Origin: Endomychus coccineus
Taxonomy: Eukaryota > Arthropoda > Insecta > Coleoptera > Endomychidae
DNA: 64,000 nucleotides
Direction of reading: 5' to 3'
Assembly (NCBI GenBank): GCA_958510875.1
Contig: OY294067.1
Coordinates: 279,515,242-279,579,241, forward strand
The first letter of the stretch is position 1. Each line of letters begins with the position of its first letter. Of this stretch, positions 32,950-44,400 are shown one piece after another. The notes below the pieces were generated by a model. The model had not been told where the DNA came from. It saw only the letters and a list, made by a program, of their open reading frames with translations, and did not search any database. A program made the position numbers and the translations under genes.

Positions 32950-35943
32950 ATGTGTGATACAGGATCAGAACTATCATTAATAAGGGAAGAGCTATTGTCT
33001 GAAATAAAATTAACAAATCAATTGAAAATACCAAAAGTAGAATTAGTAAATATTAGTGGAAAGAAAATTACTGAAGTATCAAAAATGATTACTGAGCATA
33101 TTATAATAGGGAAGTCAAGTCTAGAGATGCAATTATTTGTAGTGCCGAATATGAAATTGGATATTGTTATGGGAACTGATGAATTAGAAAAGCATGGAAT
33201 TATTATAGATTACGAGGAAAAGGAAATAAAGTTGTTAGATGAAATTATAAAGATAGGGAAAGGGGAAAATGAAAATATTGACAGACCAAATGAAGGTTGC
33301 AATATAATAAATGCGGTCGAAAGAAAAGACTCAAGCAGAAATTTAAATGAAATAATCTCGCAGATGAAAATATCCGAGAAATATAGGGGAATAATATCAG
33401 AAATAATTTCACAACATAAAGGTTTAATAATTGATGAAACTCGTATAGCTAGTAATTATATTCATAAATTCCAAGTCAAAGAAATTGAAAATTTTAAATC
33501 CAAGAACTATCCAATCCCATACAAGTACATAGAAGATGTTAGGAAAAAAATCGGTGAAATGCTAGAACAAGACATAATAGAAAGAAGTAAAACAAAATAT
33601 ATAAACCCTATTGTTATAGCAAAAAAGTCAAATGGTGATATTAGGTTATGTTTAGATGCTCGAACATTGAATAGATTGTCAGTACCACAATATGAAGCTC
33701 CTAAAAATATAGAGTCAATTTTTGGTAGAATAATAAAGGCACAAATTTTTAGTAAAGTTGATTTAAGACATAGTTTCTGGTTGATTCCTTTACATGAAAG
33801 TTGTAGAGATTACACTGGTTTTATGATAGATGGAGAAGTGTATCGTTTTAAAGTTACGCCTTTTGGTATTCAAAGTGCATGCAGTGCGTTAGTTAGAAGT
33901 ATGAATCAAATATTAAATAAATTTGAAATTTTTGTAGTTCATTATATCGATGACATATTAATATTTTCTAGAACAGTAGAAGAACATAAAGATCACATAA
34001 AATTAGTTTTGAACGAATTAGATATAGCAGGTTTAAAAATAAATATTGAGAAATGTGAATTCTATAAAACAGAAATTAAATTTTTGGGTTATAAATTAAC
34101 GAGGGAAGGTTTAGAAATGGATGAAGATAGATTAGATGTAATTAAAAATTTCAAAAGACCCACTAATCTTAAAACTTTGAGGGGATTCTTAGGTCTAATA
34201 AATTATTTCAAAAGGCTCATTCCTGATTTAAGTCAGAAGGAGATTCCATTAGTAGAATTACTTAAGAAAGGGGTAAAATGGAAATGGGATAATGAAAGAC
34301 ACGAAGCTTTCCAAAATTTAAAAGATATTTTCATTAAAAAATTAAAAGTCTATCATGCACAATATGATAAACCTTTCATATTAAGAACAGATGATTCTAA
34401 ACAAAGATTCAGTGGTGTTTTATTACAAAAACAAAATAATGAAGAAGTGCCTATAAGTTTTGTGTCAAGAATGACAAAAGTTCATGAAAAAAATTACAGC
34501 GTTACTGAATTAGAATTAGCAAGTATAGTTTTTTGTGTAAAGAAATTAAGATTTTATTTGTTAGGGAATAAAGTAAGGGTAGAAACTGATCATAGTGCAT
34601 TAACAAGTATATTTAAAAACAAGTTTGTAAACAGTAGGATTCAAAGATGGATTTTGTTATTGCAGGAATATGATTTTGAAATAAAACATATTCCAGGAAA
34701 ATTAAATATAATAGCTGATACTTTAACAAGAGAAGAGGGGAATTTAAAAATTGATAAAAGGAAATATAAAGTAGGAGCAAATATTTTATTAGAAGTAAGG
34801 GGTTTATTTTCATTAGAGAGCATTAAAAACAATCAAAGTACTTTATCAGAGAAGGATAAAAAGAAATGTAAAATCAAAGAGGGAGTTTATTTACAAGATA
34901 TAGGTAGGAAAGAATTATACAGAATAAATCAAGACCTAACTTTAAAAATTTTAAATCATTTACATAGTGAATTCAATCACATAGGAGCAAGGAAAATGTG
35001 GCTCATATTCAGAGAAAATTATATAGGTAAAGGAGATTACCAAATTGCAAAAGAAATCACAAAGAAATGTGACATATGTCAAAGAGCAAAGCCTAAAAAT
35101 ATAATTAACCACAATTTAGCAAAGAGTATTATAGTAAAGGAATGTTTAGAAATAGTAGCAATAGATTTTTTAAGTGAGTTAATAGTAACAGAAAAAGGAA
35201 ATAGACATATTTTGGTTGTAGTAGATTTATTTTCTAAATATATAAAATTATATGCTTGCAAAACGACAAAAAGTAGAGAAGTAATGCATAAGTTAGAAAA
35301 CTATTTTGAAGAAATTGGTAGGCCAAGAAAGTTAATTACAGATAACGCAACATATTTCAAAAACATACGTTTCAAGTATTTTTGCAAAAGGAATTTAATT
35401 TTTCATCAATTAACAAGCATCAGACATCCTCAATCCAATCCATCAGAGCGATATATACAGGAAGTAATAAAATATCTGAGAATATCTTGTGAGGATAAAC
35501 ATCGTCAATGGGATGAATCAATATCCAGAGTAGAAAAATGTTTAAATCATTGTCCAAATACTACAACAGAGAAAACACCTGTATTAATAATGAAAGGCGA
35601 AGAACCAGATAGAAAATGGTTAGATGAAAATTCAGTAGAGCGAAATGAAATTTTGAAAGATATCAGTAATAGGTTAGAAAGAAATGCAAGAAAGTATATG
35701 AATAGGGAAATGAGAAAAAGAGGAAGGTTAATTAAATTTGAAATAGGTGAATTAGTAATAGTAAGAGCAATGAGAGTAACTAATAATAAAAAGAATATAT
35801 GTGGAAAATTATGTTTTGCTTTTGAAGGTCCATATGTAGTCATGAATGAAAATGCTGAAAATAGTTATGAATTAATGAATCCTGAAAACGGAAAGATAAG
35901 GGGAATATTTAATATTGATCAAATATACAAGTATAATTATTAA
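32950..35943 (+). CDS. pol: Pol polyprotein (protease, reverse transcriptase, RNase H, integrase), 997 codons from first ATG
   Basis: The frame is open from 32791, so the true product starts at the frameshift. The protease has CDTGSELSLI at residues 2-11. The reverse transcriptase has CLDARTLN, SKVDLRHSFW, TPFGIQSACSALV and YIDD at 332-335, with Ile in place of the usual Leu. RNase H has LRTDDSK (Asp481), a TELELAS Glu and TDHSAL. The integrase has a zinc region (HSEFNHIG, then CDICQRAK) and triad Asp739, Asp798 and Glu833, with 34 residues between the last two. All catalytic residues are present and no frame is broken, so the element may be active. No env follows; 88 bases separate pol from the 3' LTR. 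Confidence 0.95.
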   Translation: MCDTGSELSLIREELLSEIKLTNQLKIPKVELVNISGKKITEVSKMITEHIIIGKSSLEMQLFVVPNMKLDIVMGTDELEKHGIIIDYEEKEIKLLDEIIKIGKGENENIDRPNEGCNIINAVERKDSSRNLNEIISQMKISEKYRGIISEIISQHKGLIIDETRIASNYIHKFQVKEIENFKSKNYPIPYKYIEDVRKKIGEMLEQDIIERSKTKYINPIVIAKKSNGDIRLCLDARTLNRLSVPQYEAPKNIESIFGRIIKAQIFSKVDLRHSFWLIPLHESCRDYTGFMIDGEVYRFKVTPFGIQSACSALVRSMNQILNKFEIFVVHYIDDILIFSRTVEEHKDHIKLVLNELDIAGLKINIEKCEFYKTEIKFLGYKLTREGLEMDEDRLDVIKNFKRPTNLKTLRGFLGLINYFKRLIPDLSQKEIPLVELLKKGVKWKWDNERHEAFQNLKDIFIKKLKVYHAQYDKPFILRTDDSKQRFSGVLLQKQNNEEVPISFVSRMTKVHEKNYSVTELELASIVFCVKKLRFYLLGNKVRVETDHSALTSIFKNKFVNSRIQRWILLLQEYDFEIKHIPGKLNIIADTLTREEGNLKIDKRKYKVGANILLEVRGLFSLESIKNNQSTLSEKDKKKCKIKEGVYLQDIGRKELYRINQDLTLKILNHLHSEFNHIGARKMWLIFRENYIGKGDYQIAKEITKKCDICQRAKPKNIINHNLAKSIIVKECLEIVAIDFLSELIVTEKGNRHILVVVDLFSKYIKLYACKTTKSREVMHKLENYFEEIGRPRKLITDNATYFKNIRFKYFCKRNLIFHQLTSIRHPQSNPSERYIQEVIKYLRISCEDKHRQWDESISRVEKCLNHCPNTTTEKTPVLIMKGEEPDRKWLDENSVERNEILKDISNRLERNARKYMNREMRKRGRLIKFEIGELVIVRAMRVTNNKKNICGKLCFAFEGPYVVMNENAENSYELMNPENGKIRGIFNIDQIYKYNY

Positions 35944-36015
35944 TAAATTTAGTTCATGAAAATAAAATCAAAAGATAAATAAATTTTAAATATTAATGTG
36001 ATTAATATGTTAAAA

Positions 36016-36031
36016 TTGATTTAGGGGAATT
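36016..36031 (+). other. Polypurine tract region before the 3' LTR
   Basis: ATTTAGGGGAATT lies directly before the LTR start TGTTAT at 36032. It contains a short purine run (AGGGGAA), where plus-strand DNA synthesis is expected to be primed. Confidence 0.6.
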
Positions 36032-37585
36032 TGTTATGATTTCATTTCATAGACAATAAAAATTTAAAAATAATAAATTACCGAACTATGAAAATCAGAA
36101 AAGATCAAAAAAAAAAATATTTTATGGAATTAAAAACAATAATAAAAGCTAAATAATAGTTAGGATATTAATATTAACAATGTAAAACATAATAAACAAC
36201 GATGTAATAGAATAAGAAGTGATAAACAAGAAGGAAGAAACGTTCTGTGTAACGAAATCAGAAATCATAAGTAAAGTGATTACAAAACTATCATGAGATA
36301 GTACAAAACATTGAATAATGTTATAGATATAAGTTAGGATTAGTAAATTTGAGTTATGTAATGTTAAAAGAATGTTATTGATATAATATGATATGTATTA
36401 GATTTAAGAATAAGTAACTGTCAAGAAAACCATAAATATGGGAATAATCATATTAATAATAACCCAATCATAGGTTATATTATACCAAAGTGTGGGGAAA
36501 AATGTAGGCAATATTAATTTAAAAAGAAGGAATCGCTAACAATTAAAATAAGTTGAAAATCTCAAATAACTCAAAAAGTAAAGTATACTAAATTCTGATT
36601 GGTCAATAGGAATTTCTAATGTCAATCTGGTAACAATGAAGACTTGTGTCAGTTTCACAACAATTAACTTGGCATCCTTGATTTGAAAAGAAAGCTTCTC
36701 ATAGGTTGATTATGACATCTAGTAGCGTCGGTTTTGGAGGCCTATAAAAACGAATCTGAAAGTAAAGAAGTTCAGTTTGCCATTACATCTGTAGACTGAA
36801 AGTACTACTGCAACTCACCAAAATTTTATAACCTATAATAACCTCCAATTGAACGAAAGTGTTCCAAACTTTGATAGGTTCAAAGAAACCAAAGTTAATA
36901 AGTTTTATATAAAGTCAACGATTATTCCAAGTATCTGAATCCAGTAAAAAGGCTGTAATAACCTCCAATTAAGAAGAAATCTCCAACGATTGCCATTCAT
37001 CAATAATTTCAATAAAGCATCGAAAAGTTTCATGTTTTATCTAAAAGGATAAACAAAGTATTATCAACAGTTCCTGAGTCTCAAGAAGAAGTAATCCAAA
37101 TTAGTTACCTGTGATTATTGTGAAAAAGCATAGTATTGTGTAAAAGTGAATCATCAACGAAATTATAAAAGAATTAAATTGAAAATTGCCAACATAGTTA
37201 AACACACTTTTGGATATAAACTAAAAGTAAGTTTGTTCATTATATTTCCATTGTAGTATTATTTGTAAATCTGAAAGAAAGATTGTCGTTTGTAATTTTG
37301 TAAACAACTATTAATATTGAATAGTTTTGAGGTTAAAGCTAGTTCTATGCTTAGAACATAAAATAAAATTGTAAATTAGAAACCCGAGATAAATAGAGTC
37401 ATAGAGATTTAAATATAGAAACTTTTCAACATTCAAAGAATATTGTGTTTAATTCCATAAAATAATAATAATAAAAAAGAGAAAGTTCATTATTATTCAT
37501 AATCAATAAATTAAAAGCTAGCCGGAAGAATTAATAATAATTCATAATTAAATAATAAAATCATAAAAGAGTTTTAGTTAATAAT
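36032..37585 (+). repeat. 3' LTR of the 7.8 kb element
   Basis: It is a near-identical copy of 29765-31330, 12 bases shorter through the indel near 36230. It ends AGTTAATAAT, followed by the ATAT duplication. Confidence 0.93.
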
Positions 37586-37817
37586 ATATTCTTACGTTTG
37601 GTAGGAAATAAGTAGAAGCTTGAATTGCGTTCAATGTCGCGTCATTTTTGCTGTTATAGGAGTTGTTAGATATATTTATAGTCCAGTCTGTAAGGTGGGA
37701 AAAAGGCCGAATATCTAAATTTTTTGCATTAAATCGAATCGGGAAAATTCTTTTTGCATCATGTTCTATGGACCATGGGTGACTACTAAGCAACTCTTCA
37801 ATCTCCCACCAATTCAT
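37586..37817 (-). pseudogene. NOF-like open frame beside the foldback arm
   Basis: The minus-strand frame starts MNWWEIEELLSSHPWSIEHD next to the foldback arm. It runs through RIFPIRFNAKNLDIRPFSHL and is cut by the LTR element at 37585, after which it stops at once. The foldback-NOF arrangement of Drosophila has a transposase gene against a modular inverted repeat. This frame has that position, and the MULE/NOF-like piece at 17.7-18.4 kb shows that the window does contain such transposase sequence. No catalytic residue is in this piece, so the name rests on context. Confidence 0.35.
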
Positions 37818-39288
37818 TTTTTAGATGGTAATTCTCACGTAAATATTCTTATTTTGCACTTAATCATCGCTTTATGCATAATAGATGTTGATTGTCGCGA
37901 ATTTCGATCCAGAGTAACAAAAAACCAAAGAAATTTTGCGGAAATCTGTAGAAAACCGGAAAATAAAATCTTTCCATATCATCGAAATTATCTTGATATC
38001 ACTATAGGGTTTTTTTAGTCGCTGATTACGAATTTGCTAATTAAAAGGTTCAAAAATATCATTTTCCTGAAAAACGTGGAAAATTTCATTATGAAATCTC
38101 CTTTTCTAATGGAATTATACAAACATTGAAAGTAATGCGAAAAAAATAATTATTTAAAAATCCCGGAAAAATTAAAGAAAATTACAAGGAAAAATACTCT
38201 AATGTCATCGAAATTACCATGTGATAAGTCACTATACGGTTTTTTTGATCGCTGATAAGGAATTTGACATCAAAAACGTTTGGAAATAACTTGAGGATAT
38301 GTGGAAAATGAAGGGAAATATAAAAAATACAATAATTTTTTTTAAATTTATACAAGTTTGCTTCTGTTTATTCAAAGCTTGCGATATTGTAATATGATGT
38401 GTCATTTTTTAAAAAGATTCGCATTGATAATAAGATTTTTTTTGAAATAAATTCTTTAAGTAATTTTAAATATACATATTTATAAATTATTCATAATTCA
38501 ACATTTTCATAATAATCATCATCTGATTCATTGATCTCAAAGAGTTCACTCCTACAAAAATTTAAAGTATTGTCCCGAAAAAAATAATTTCTTTACCTAT
38601 GCACAAAAAAGGTTCATAATATACTCAGCGACGTAGTTGGCACTGGTTCTTTCGGCACACCTGCCCCATTTTATTTGATAATGAAAAATGTATTCTAATA
38701 ACTATGTCAGGTAAAATAAAAATTGTCGTGCACAAAAAAAACTGGTATTATATGCTCGGGCCTGCGGATGGGGCTTTCTAATTTTTGTATAATTTAACGT
38801 AGAACATCGAAAACATAAACGTAAATCAATAAACACTCAAAAAAAGGAGATTTCATAATGAAATTTTCCACGGTTTTCCGGAAAATGATATTTTTGAATT
38901 TTTAATTTGAATTCGTAATCAGCGACCAAAAAACCCTTATAGTGACTTATCACACGATAATTTCAACGACGTTATAGAGTTTTTTCTTGTAATTTCCTTT
39001 GATTTTTCCGGAATTCTTAAAAAATAATTTTTTTGGCATAACTTCCAATTTTTGTAATTTAGCATGAACATCGAAAACGTAAACGTAACTCAACACGGCT
39101 TTCAAAAAATTCCATGTAGAAAAAAGGAGAATTCATTGTGAAATTTCCCGCGTAATCAGCGACCAAAAAACCCCTATGGTGACCTATCACACGATAATTT
39201 TGATGACATGGAAAGATTTTCTTTTCCGGTTTTCCACAGTTTTAATCAATTTTCCCTGGTTTTTTGCTACTCTGAATCGAAATACGCG

Positions 39289-39518
39289 AATTACGTGGGG
39301 GCTTTCCAAAAACACTTTTTTAAAAAATGAACTATTTTTATTTAATTCAAAATTTAAATACATGTGACTCTTTTCGATGTTAGAATAAGAATGAGCTATT
39401 CTAAAAACATGTTGAATAAATCTGTCTACAACTCAGTGTAATATAATATTATGATGATATAAGTTCTAAGAAATAATGTTTGCATATGCAGTTTTACATT
39501 AATATGACAATCATAACT
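39289..39518 (-). repeat. 3' LTR of the errantivirus
   Basis: It is 230 bases long and runs on the minus strand from AGTTATGATTGTC to CCCCCACGTAATT. The minus-strand purine tract AAGAAGGGAGG (complement at 39519-39529) abuts its start. Confidence 0.93.
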
Positions 39519-39530
39519 CCTCCCTTCTTA
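39519..39530 (-). other. Errantivirus polypurine tract
   Basis: On the minus strand AAGAAGGGAGG lies directly before AGTTATG of the 3' LTR. It is the expected primer for plus-strand DNA synthesis. Confidence 0.85.
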
Positions 39531-39556
39531 AGATGAAGTTATCTGGTAACAGAGAA

Positions 39557-40740
39557 CTAGATAACGATGTCTTCTTCTTGGTTGGTTTTGTTTTGATTAC
39601 TTGATTTTTTCATAAATATATTGAATTTTAAGATTCCTCGTTTAGCAAAACATTTTACTATGAATATGAATAGGCATACGAATAATGTTATATAAATTAA
39701 CAATGTCCAAAAATTAAAGTTCTTAAATTCTAAGATTGAGTCTGGAATTTTATCAATTTCCTCCTTCTGGGCAGTTAAAGCAGTTCCTACTGTCTTCAAG
39801 TCGTCTAGTTGGATGGGGTCCAATTTTAATGGTTTCTTATTAATTGTTGGTCCGTCAGGATTACCTAGCACTGTTAGTATCGATGGAAGCGCAATGTTTT
39901 TATACTTAATTTTTGATTGTTCGAAAACACTTATGATAGATTTCTCTAAATTGATTTGACAATTCGGTGTGAGTTCCAAAATATAAAGTCCACTTAAAGG
40001 TACGTTTTCGTGATCGTTCCCACACTTCTGTATTGCGACAACCTTTTTAGGTATAACTAGAAGAAATTTATTTTTTGCAAGTCTTTGTATTTTAACACTC
40101 CGTATAGTGATCGAAAATCTTGAACAGTTCATTAACTTTTGTTCGTAGCGTAACAATTGAGCTTCGCACGGTATATTACTTCCTATCTCGGTTGGGTTGT
40201 GGTTTCGGCACAGGAACTGGTCTTCTGTGATCTCGGCACAAGGTAGTTGTAGTGATGAGTAGAAGTGCTCATTTAGGATTAGATATTTGGAATTAGGAAG
40301 GATGGCTGTATATAGGTTTCCTTCTTTTATGGGTACAGGGACAAGTTGAAAATAGTCATAGTTTTCGTTTTCTGTCAAAGGAATGTTTATTACAAAAACT
40401 AGCTTTTCGTCTCTTATGTAACTTTTTACTGTAATGATTTTTTCAAATAAAAGGATGTTATCTAATTTCGCTTCAAACGGTAGTTTTTTCTTGATATTTA
40501 AAAATTGTTTGATGTTCTCAATTTCTTGCAGGAGTACATGAGGTTGTATTATAGAATTATGTAAGGTATTTTCTTTCGAAAATGTTATGGCAGTTTCTAA
40601 GTCTTCGAGGATTTCGCTAATCATTTGGTATTCAATTATAATATGAAATACAGTAGATTGTATGACAATGAAAAAGTAATCTTCTATATACCTTATTTCT
40701 GTTTCGTTAATATATTTTTCTATTTCCTTTATACGGTTTC
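39557..40740 (-). pseudogene. env: Env, C-terminal part with membrane anchor
   Basis: This is the larger part of an insect retrovirus envelope glycoprotein of the baculovirus F-protein-like kind. From the first ATG (40624) it has 355 codons, and the frame is open upstream to about 40765. The ectodomain has paired Cys (CAEITEDQFLCRNH, IPCEAQLL) and the end has a membrane anchor (FWTLLIYITLFVCLFIFIV) with a short basic tail. The frame differs from that of the N-terminal part at 40741-41305, so one frame change near 40.76 kb breaks the gene. Whether this is a real mutation or a sequencing error cannot be told here. Confidence 0.85.
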
Positions 40741-41305
40741 CTATAACGAGCTGATTGTTGCTAAACGTGAAATGCTATTATTGAATTTTTGTACGGTAGT
40801 TTCAATCACTGTAATTTGATCTTTAACAATTGATTTTAATTTATTTTGATTTGTGGACAGTGTTTGAAAAGCTTGGTCATAACGTTCAGCGTCTTCCGCA
40901 TCTAAATTGCCGGTGACAGCTTTAAAAATCGAGCCTAATCCGTTAATTAGACCACGTTTGTTTCGAAGGGTAGCGTTACGATTTAAATATGAAGGATTTA
41001 TCTGGATTAATTGAGTTTTAATTTTGCTTTCTAAATTTTCGATTAAGTTATAGGAGTTATTGAAGTCAATTTTATAATCCTTGTTGTTGTTATGTCTTTG
41101 AAAAGTTGCTTTTAAGTTTTCTGTTGAGAATGTTAACGTATCGAATTCGGTCACAATTGTACTTAGATCAAAAGCTTGAAGGAATGACCACTGGTCTATT
41201 TGGTTTTGAGCAATGCCTAATTTAAAGGGTAAGAGTCCCGGGTTGTCTTTAATTTTATGATAGATGGGATTATGGTATTCTGCAGTGGTTATACAGATGA
41301 TGAAT
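40741..41305 (-). pseudogene. env: Env, N-terminal part with furin site and fusion peptide
   Basis: The frame is open from about 41335 and lacks an ATG, because env is read from a spliced mRNA. A good acceptor (CTTTCTGTTGCAG on the minus strand) places the exon start at 41305. A short hydrophobic stretch follows (signal-peptide end). Around 40950-40970 the furin-type site RNKR precedes the conserved GLINGLGSIFKAVTGNLD fusion segment. The frame ends at 40741 after SRLATISSL, out of phase with the rest of env. The GTG at 41154 is not a true start. Confidence 0.85.
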
Positions 41306-41455
41306 CTGCAACAGAAAGTGGTTTTCTCAGTTCTTTAGTGTGAATAATAGTTTCTTTTTTCGTTTTTTTATTTTTTACCTTAACTTTATTATTTTGAAGA
41401 AGTTCGATAACTTCGAAAGGTCCTTTAAATTTATTATCCTTTTTATTATGCACAA
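41288..41455 (-). pseudogene. pol: Pol C-terminal tail in a shifted frame
   Basis: Beyond the stop of the main pol frame (VYKSNCA, 41446), another phase reads KKDNKFKGPFEVIELLQ and HTKELRKPLSV to a stop near 41288. This is the usual integrase C-terminal module of errantiviruses. Pol is therefore broken near 41450, 50-odd codons before its end. This tail overlaps the env acceptor, as is normal for the group. Confidence 0.75.
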
Positions 41456-44400
41456 TTTGATTTGTACACCGTCTGGCCTATTTTGAACTGTGTTTGAATG
41501 TTACCTTGTTTATTAATTTTTTCTACTAGTTTTTCTTTTGTCTTAATGGTGCTATCTGTGACTTCTTCATATAATGTTTTTAATTTATTTTTATGATCAG
41601 TGACATAGTCCGAGTAAAAAGAATTACTTATAAGTTCATGGGGGTCACGTGACGCTGTATGGCCAAAAGTTAGTTCGTGTGGTGTATAATTCGTGACTGA
41701 ATGAATTGAGCTATTGTATGCTATGAGGGCATATTCCATCAATGCAGTATCTGTTGGGTGTTGATTTTTCAATAATCTTAAATGTTCTAAAATACTGGAA
41801 TGGAAACGTTCAACTGGTGAATTGCTTTCATGATGTTGTGGTGTTGTGAAGTGGATATTTATTTTATGAACTTTCAATAGTTCCTTGACAGTGTCATTAT
41901 TAAATTCAGTACCATTGTCTGATACGATTTTTTCCGGTATGCCATAAAAACTAAAGTATTTTATCAGAGCATTGCATATTTCTATCGCACATTTTGATTG
42001 GATTTTGAATGCTTGTCCTAATTTAGAAAATTTGTCGAAAATAGTTAAATAATTTTGACCGTCAAATTTAAATACATCTATATGAAGGATTTGAAAGGGT
42101 CTCGCTGGCGTTTCAGTCATAGCTATGGGAAAATATGATTTGTCTCTAGCATATTTCGCTATTTGGCAAAGATGGCATGAATTTATATAATTCGTAACGT
42201 CAGTTTTCATCGTAGGCCAATAATAATTATTTCGGAGATGTTCGTATGTCTCTTGTATACCACGATGGTTGTATTTGCCTTCGTGTTGGAATTTTATTAA
42301 CATTATTTGCTCATCTTTTTCTCTTATTGAATTAACCATTTTTGTGCATTTGATTAATTTAATACCTTTTCCACAAAAATGATTTCGATATACGTTGTTA
42401 AATTCTAGGTATTGTGAGTTGTCTTTAAAATATAGGTAAAAGGTTTTGTCGGGCATTGTAAAGTCACGTAATAGTTCCACAATAAGTTCGCAATTATGCT
42501 TAGGTATTTTAACTTCTAACATTTTATGTTTCTGAAAATCATTTCGATTTGTTTCTAGTTTGTTATGAACATTAGGGGTTATGATAATCTGATTGAATTT
42601 ATTATTAATAATTTCGTCCAGGATTTCTATGTCTGAATTTGCGGAGTCATTAGAGTCCGAATGAATTGTGTTAATTGTTTCACTTAACTCTTTTTTTGGA
42701 ACATTTGGTGGAATTAATTGTATGTCTTGCAGAATTTTTATTTTATTCTTGGATTGTGTTTGATTACTACAGGAAGGGCGTGAACTGTGAACATTAGATT
42801 CTGATTGCAATTCTTGTAGGATTTTTCCTATATCTGGTTTTGGGGTATCTAAATTTTGGTTGTCATTAGTTTGGTTCATTTCTTCTTCAAGTGATAACAA
42901 GAAATCTACAATTTCTTGGTCAGAATCTCCGGGTTCATTAAATATACTAGAATTATCTATGGCATTAATATGAATTCGGGAAAGTGCGTCGGCGTTCGCA
43001 TTTTGTTTTCCAGCTTTATGTACAATGTTGTAATCAAATTCCTCGAGTTTTAGTCTCCAACGTATTAACTTGCTATTGGGTTCTTTTAAATTGAAGAGCC
43101 ATTGTAGTGGACGGTGATCGGTGTAGATAGTGAATTTTCTTCTATAAATATATGGACGAAAGTATTTACAGGCCCATACTATTGCAAGTAGTTCTTTTTC
43201 GATTGTTGAATATCGAGTTTCGCTTTCGTTTAAAGTTCTAGAAGCGTACGCTACTGGTAGGTCATTTGGTACGTTACCTTGCGATAACACGGCTCCAATC
43301 GCAAAATTGCTGGCGTCTGTAGTCAGGTTAAAGGGCTTATCAAAATTGGGGTATTGCAGTATTGGTGAATTTGTTAATAGATGTTTGCAGTTTTGAAAAG
43401 ATTCTAGAAATTCTTCAGAGTGTGTAACTTTTGTATTCTTTTTTAGACAGCGGGTCATTGGTTTCGTAATTTGGATGAAATCTTTTATGAAACGTCTATA
43501 GTAACCTAGTAAACCGAGGAAACTTTTTATTTCCTTTTGTGTGTTGGGAATTGGGAAGTGTTTCACGGCATTGATCTTGTCGGGATTAGGTTTTACTCCC
43601 TGGGGTGTTATGATATGGCCTAAGTATTGAACCTCCTTCTTTAGAAATTCCGATTTGTCCAATTGAATTTTTAAATTGGATTCTCGAAGTCGATCAAATA
43701 TTTTTCTAAGACGTATTAAATGTTCCTGAAGGGAAACTGAAAATATTATAATGTCGTCGAGGTACACCAGGCATGTTTCATGTTGTAAACCGCGAAGGAT
43801 ATTATCCATTACGCGTTGAAATGTCGCCGGTGCGTTCTTGAGCCCAAATGGCATTCTTTTAAACTCAAAATGACCGCCTTGTGTAGAAAATGCTGTTTTA
43901 GGGATATCATTCGGGTCTACTTCTATCTGATGATATCCAGACGCTAAGTCTAGTGTAGTAAAATAGATAGATTTGCCTAACTTATCTAGGATGTCCGTAA
44001 TGTTAGGGAGTGGGTAGCGATCGTCCACGGTTTTCTCATTCAAAAGTCTATAATCAATTACCAATCGCCACTTCTTTTTTCCGGAAGCATCAAGCTTTTT
44101 AGGGACAATCCATATTGGACTCGAGTAAGGTGAATTAGAGTGTTGGATTATTCCCTGTTCTAACATTTTTTCAATTTGTGATTTTACTTCTTGGCGATGT
44201 ATTTCAGGGTAACGGTAACTTTTTGTATATATCGGGTTTTCATTTACTGTATTTATTTTATGAGTTACTTTACTAGTGAAACTTAAAGGGGTACCCTCGC
44301 AATAAAATATATCCCTATATTCTAAACATAGTTTCCTTATTGCTTCATTTTCCTCTCGGTTACAGTGACCTAAACGCAAATTTTTGAGATTTGCTTTCAA

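Larger units (their letters stand above)
29765..37585 (+). mobile_element. Gypsy-type LTR retrotransposon, 7.8 kb, young and structurally complete
   Basis: It has LTRs of 1566 and 1554 bp, a tRNA-Lys primer site, gag, pol, and a purine tract before the 3' LTR. The flanks share ATAT (29761-29764 and 37586-37589). The LTRs differ mainly by one indel (AACTTCAGTGAAAGTG at about 29965 replaced by a shorter GG-containing join near 36230). No env frame follows pol. Coding strands are A-rich and C-poor. Long LTRs plus a tRNA-Lys primer recall the Osvaldo/Ulysses group of insect Gypsy elements, but placement needs a tree. Confidence 0.93.

Noticed and set aside
34613..35843. Minus-strand frames opposite pol
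   Set aside because: They lie opposite conserved reverse transcriptase, RNase H and integrase codons and have no motif of their own.
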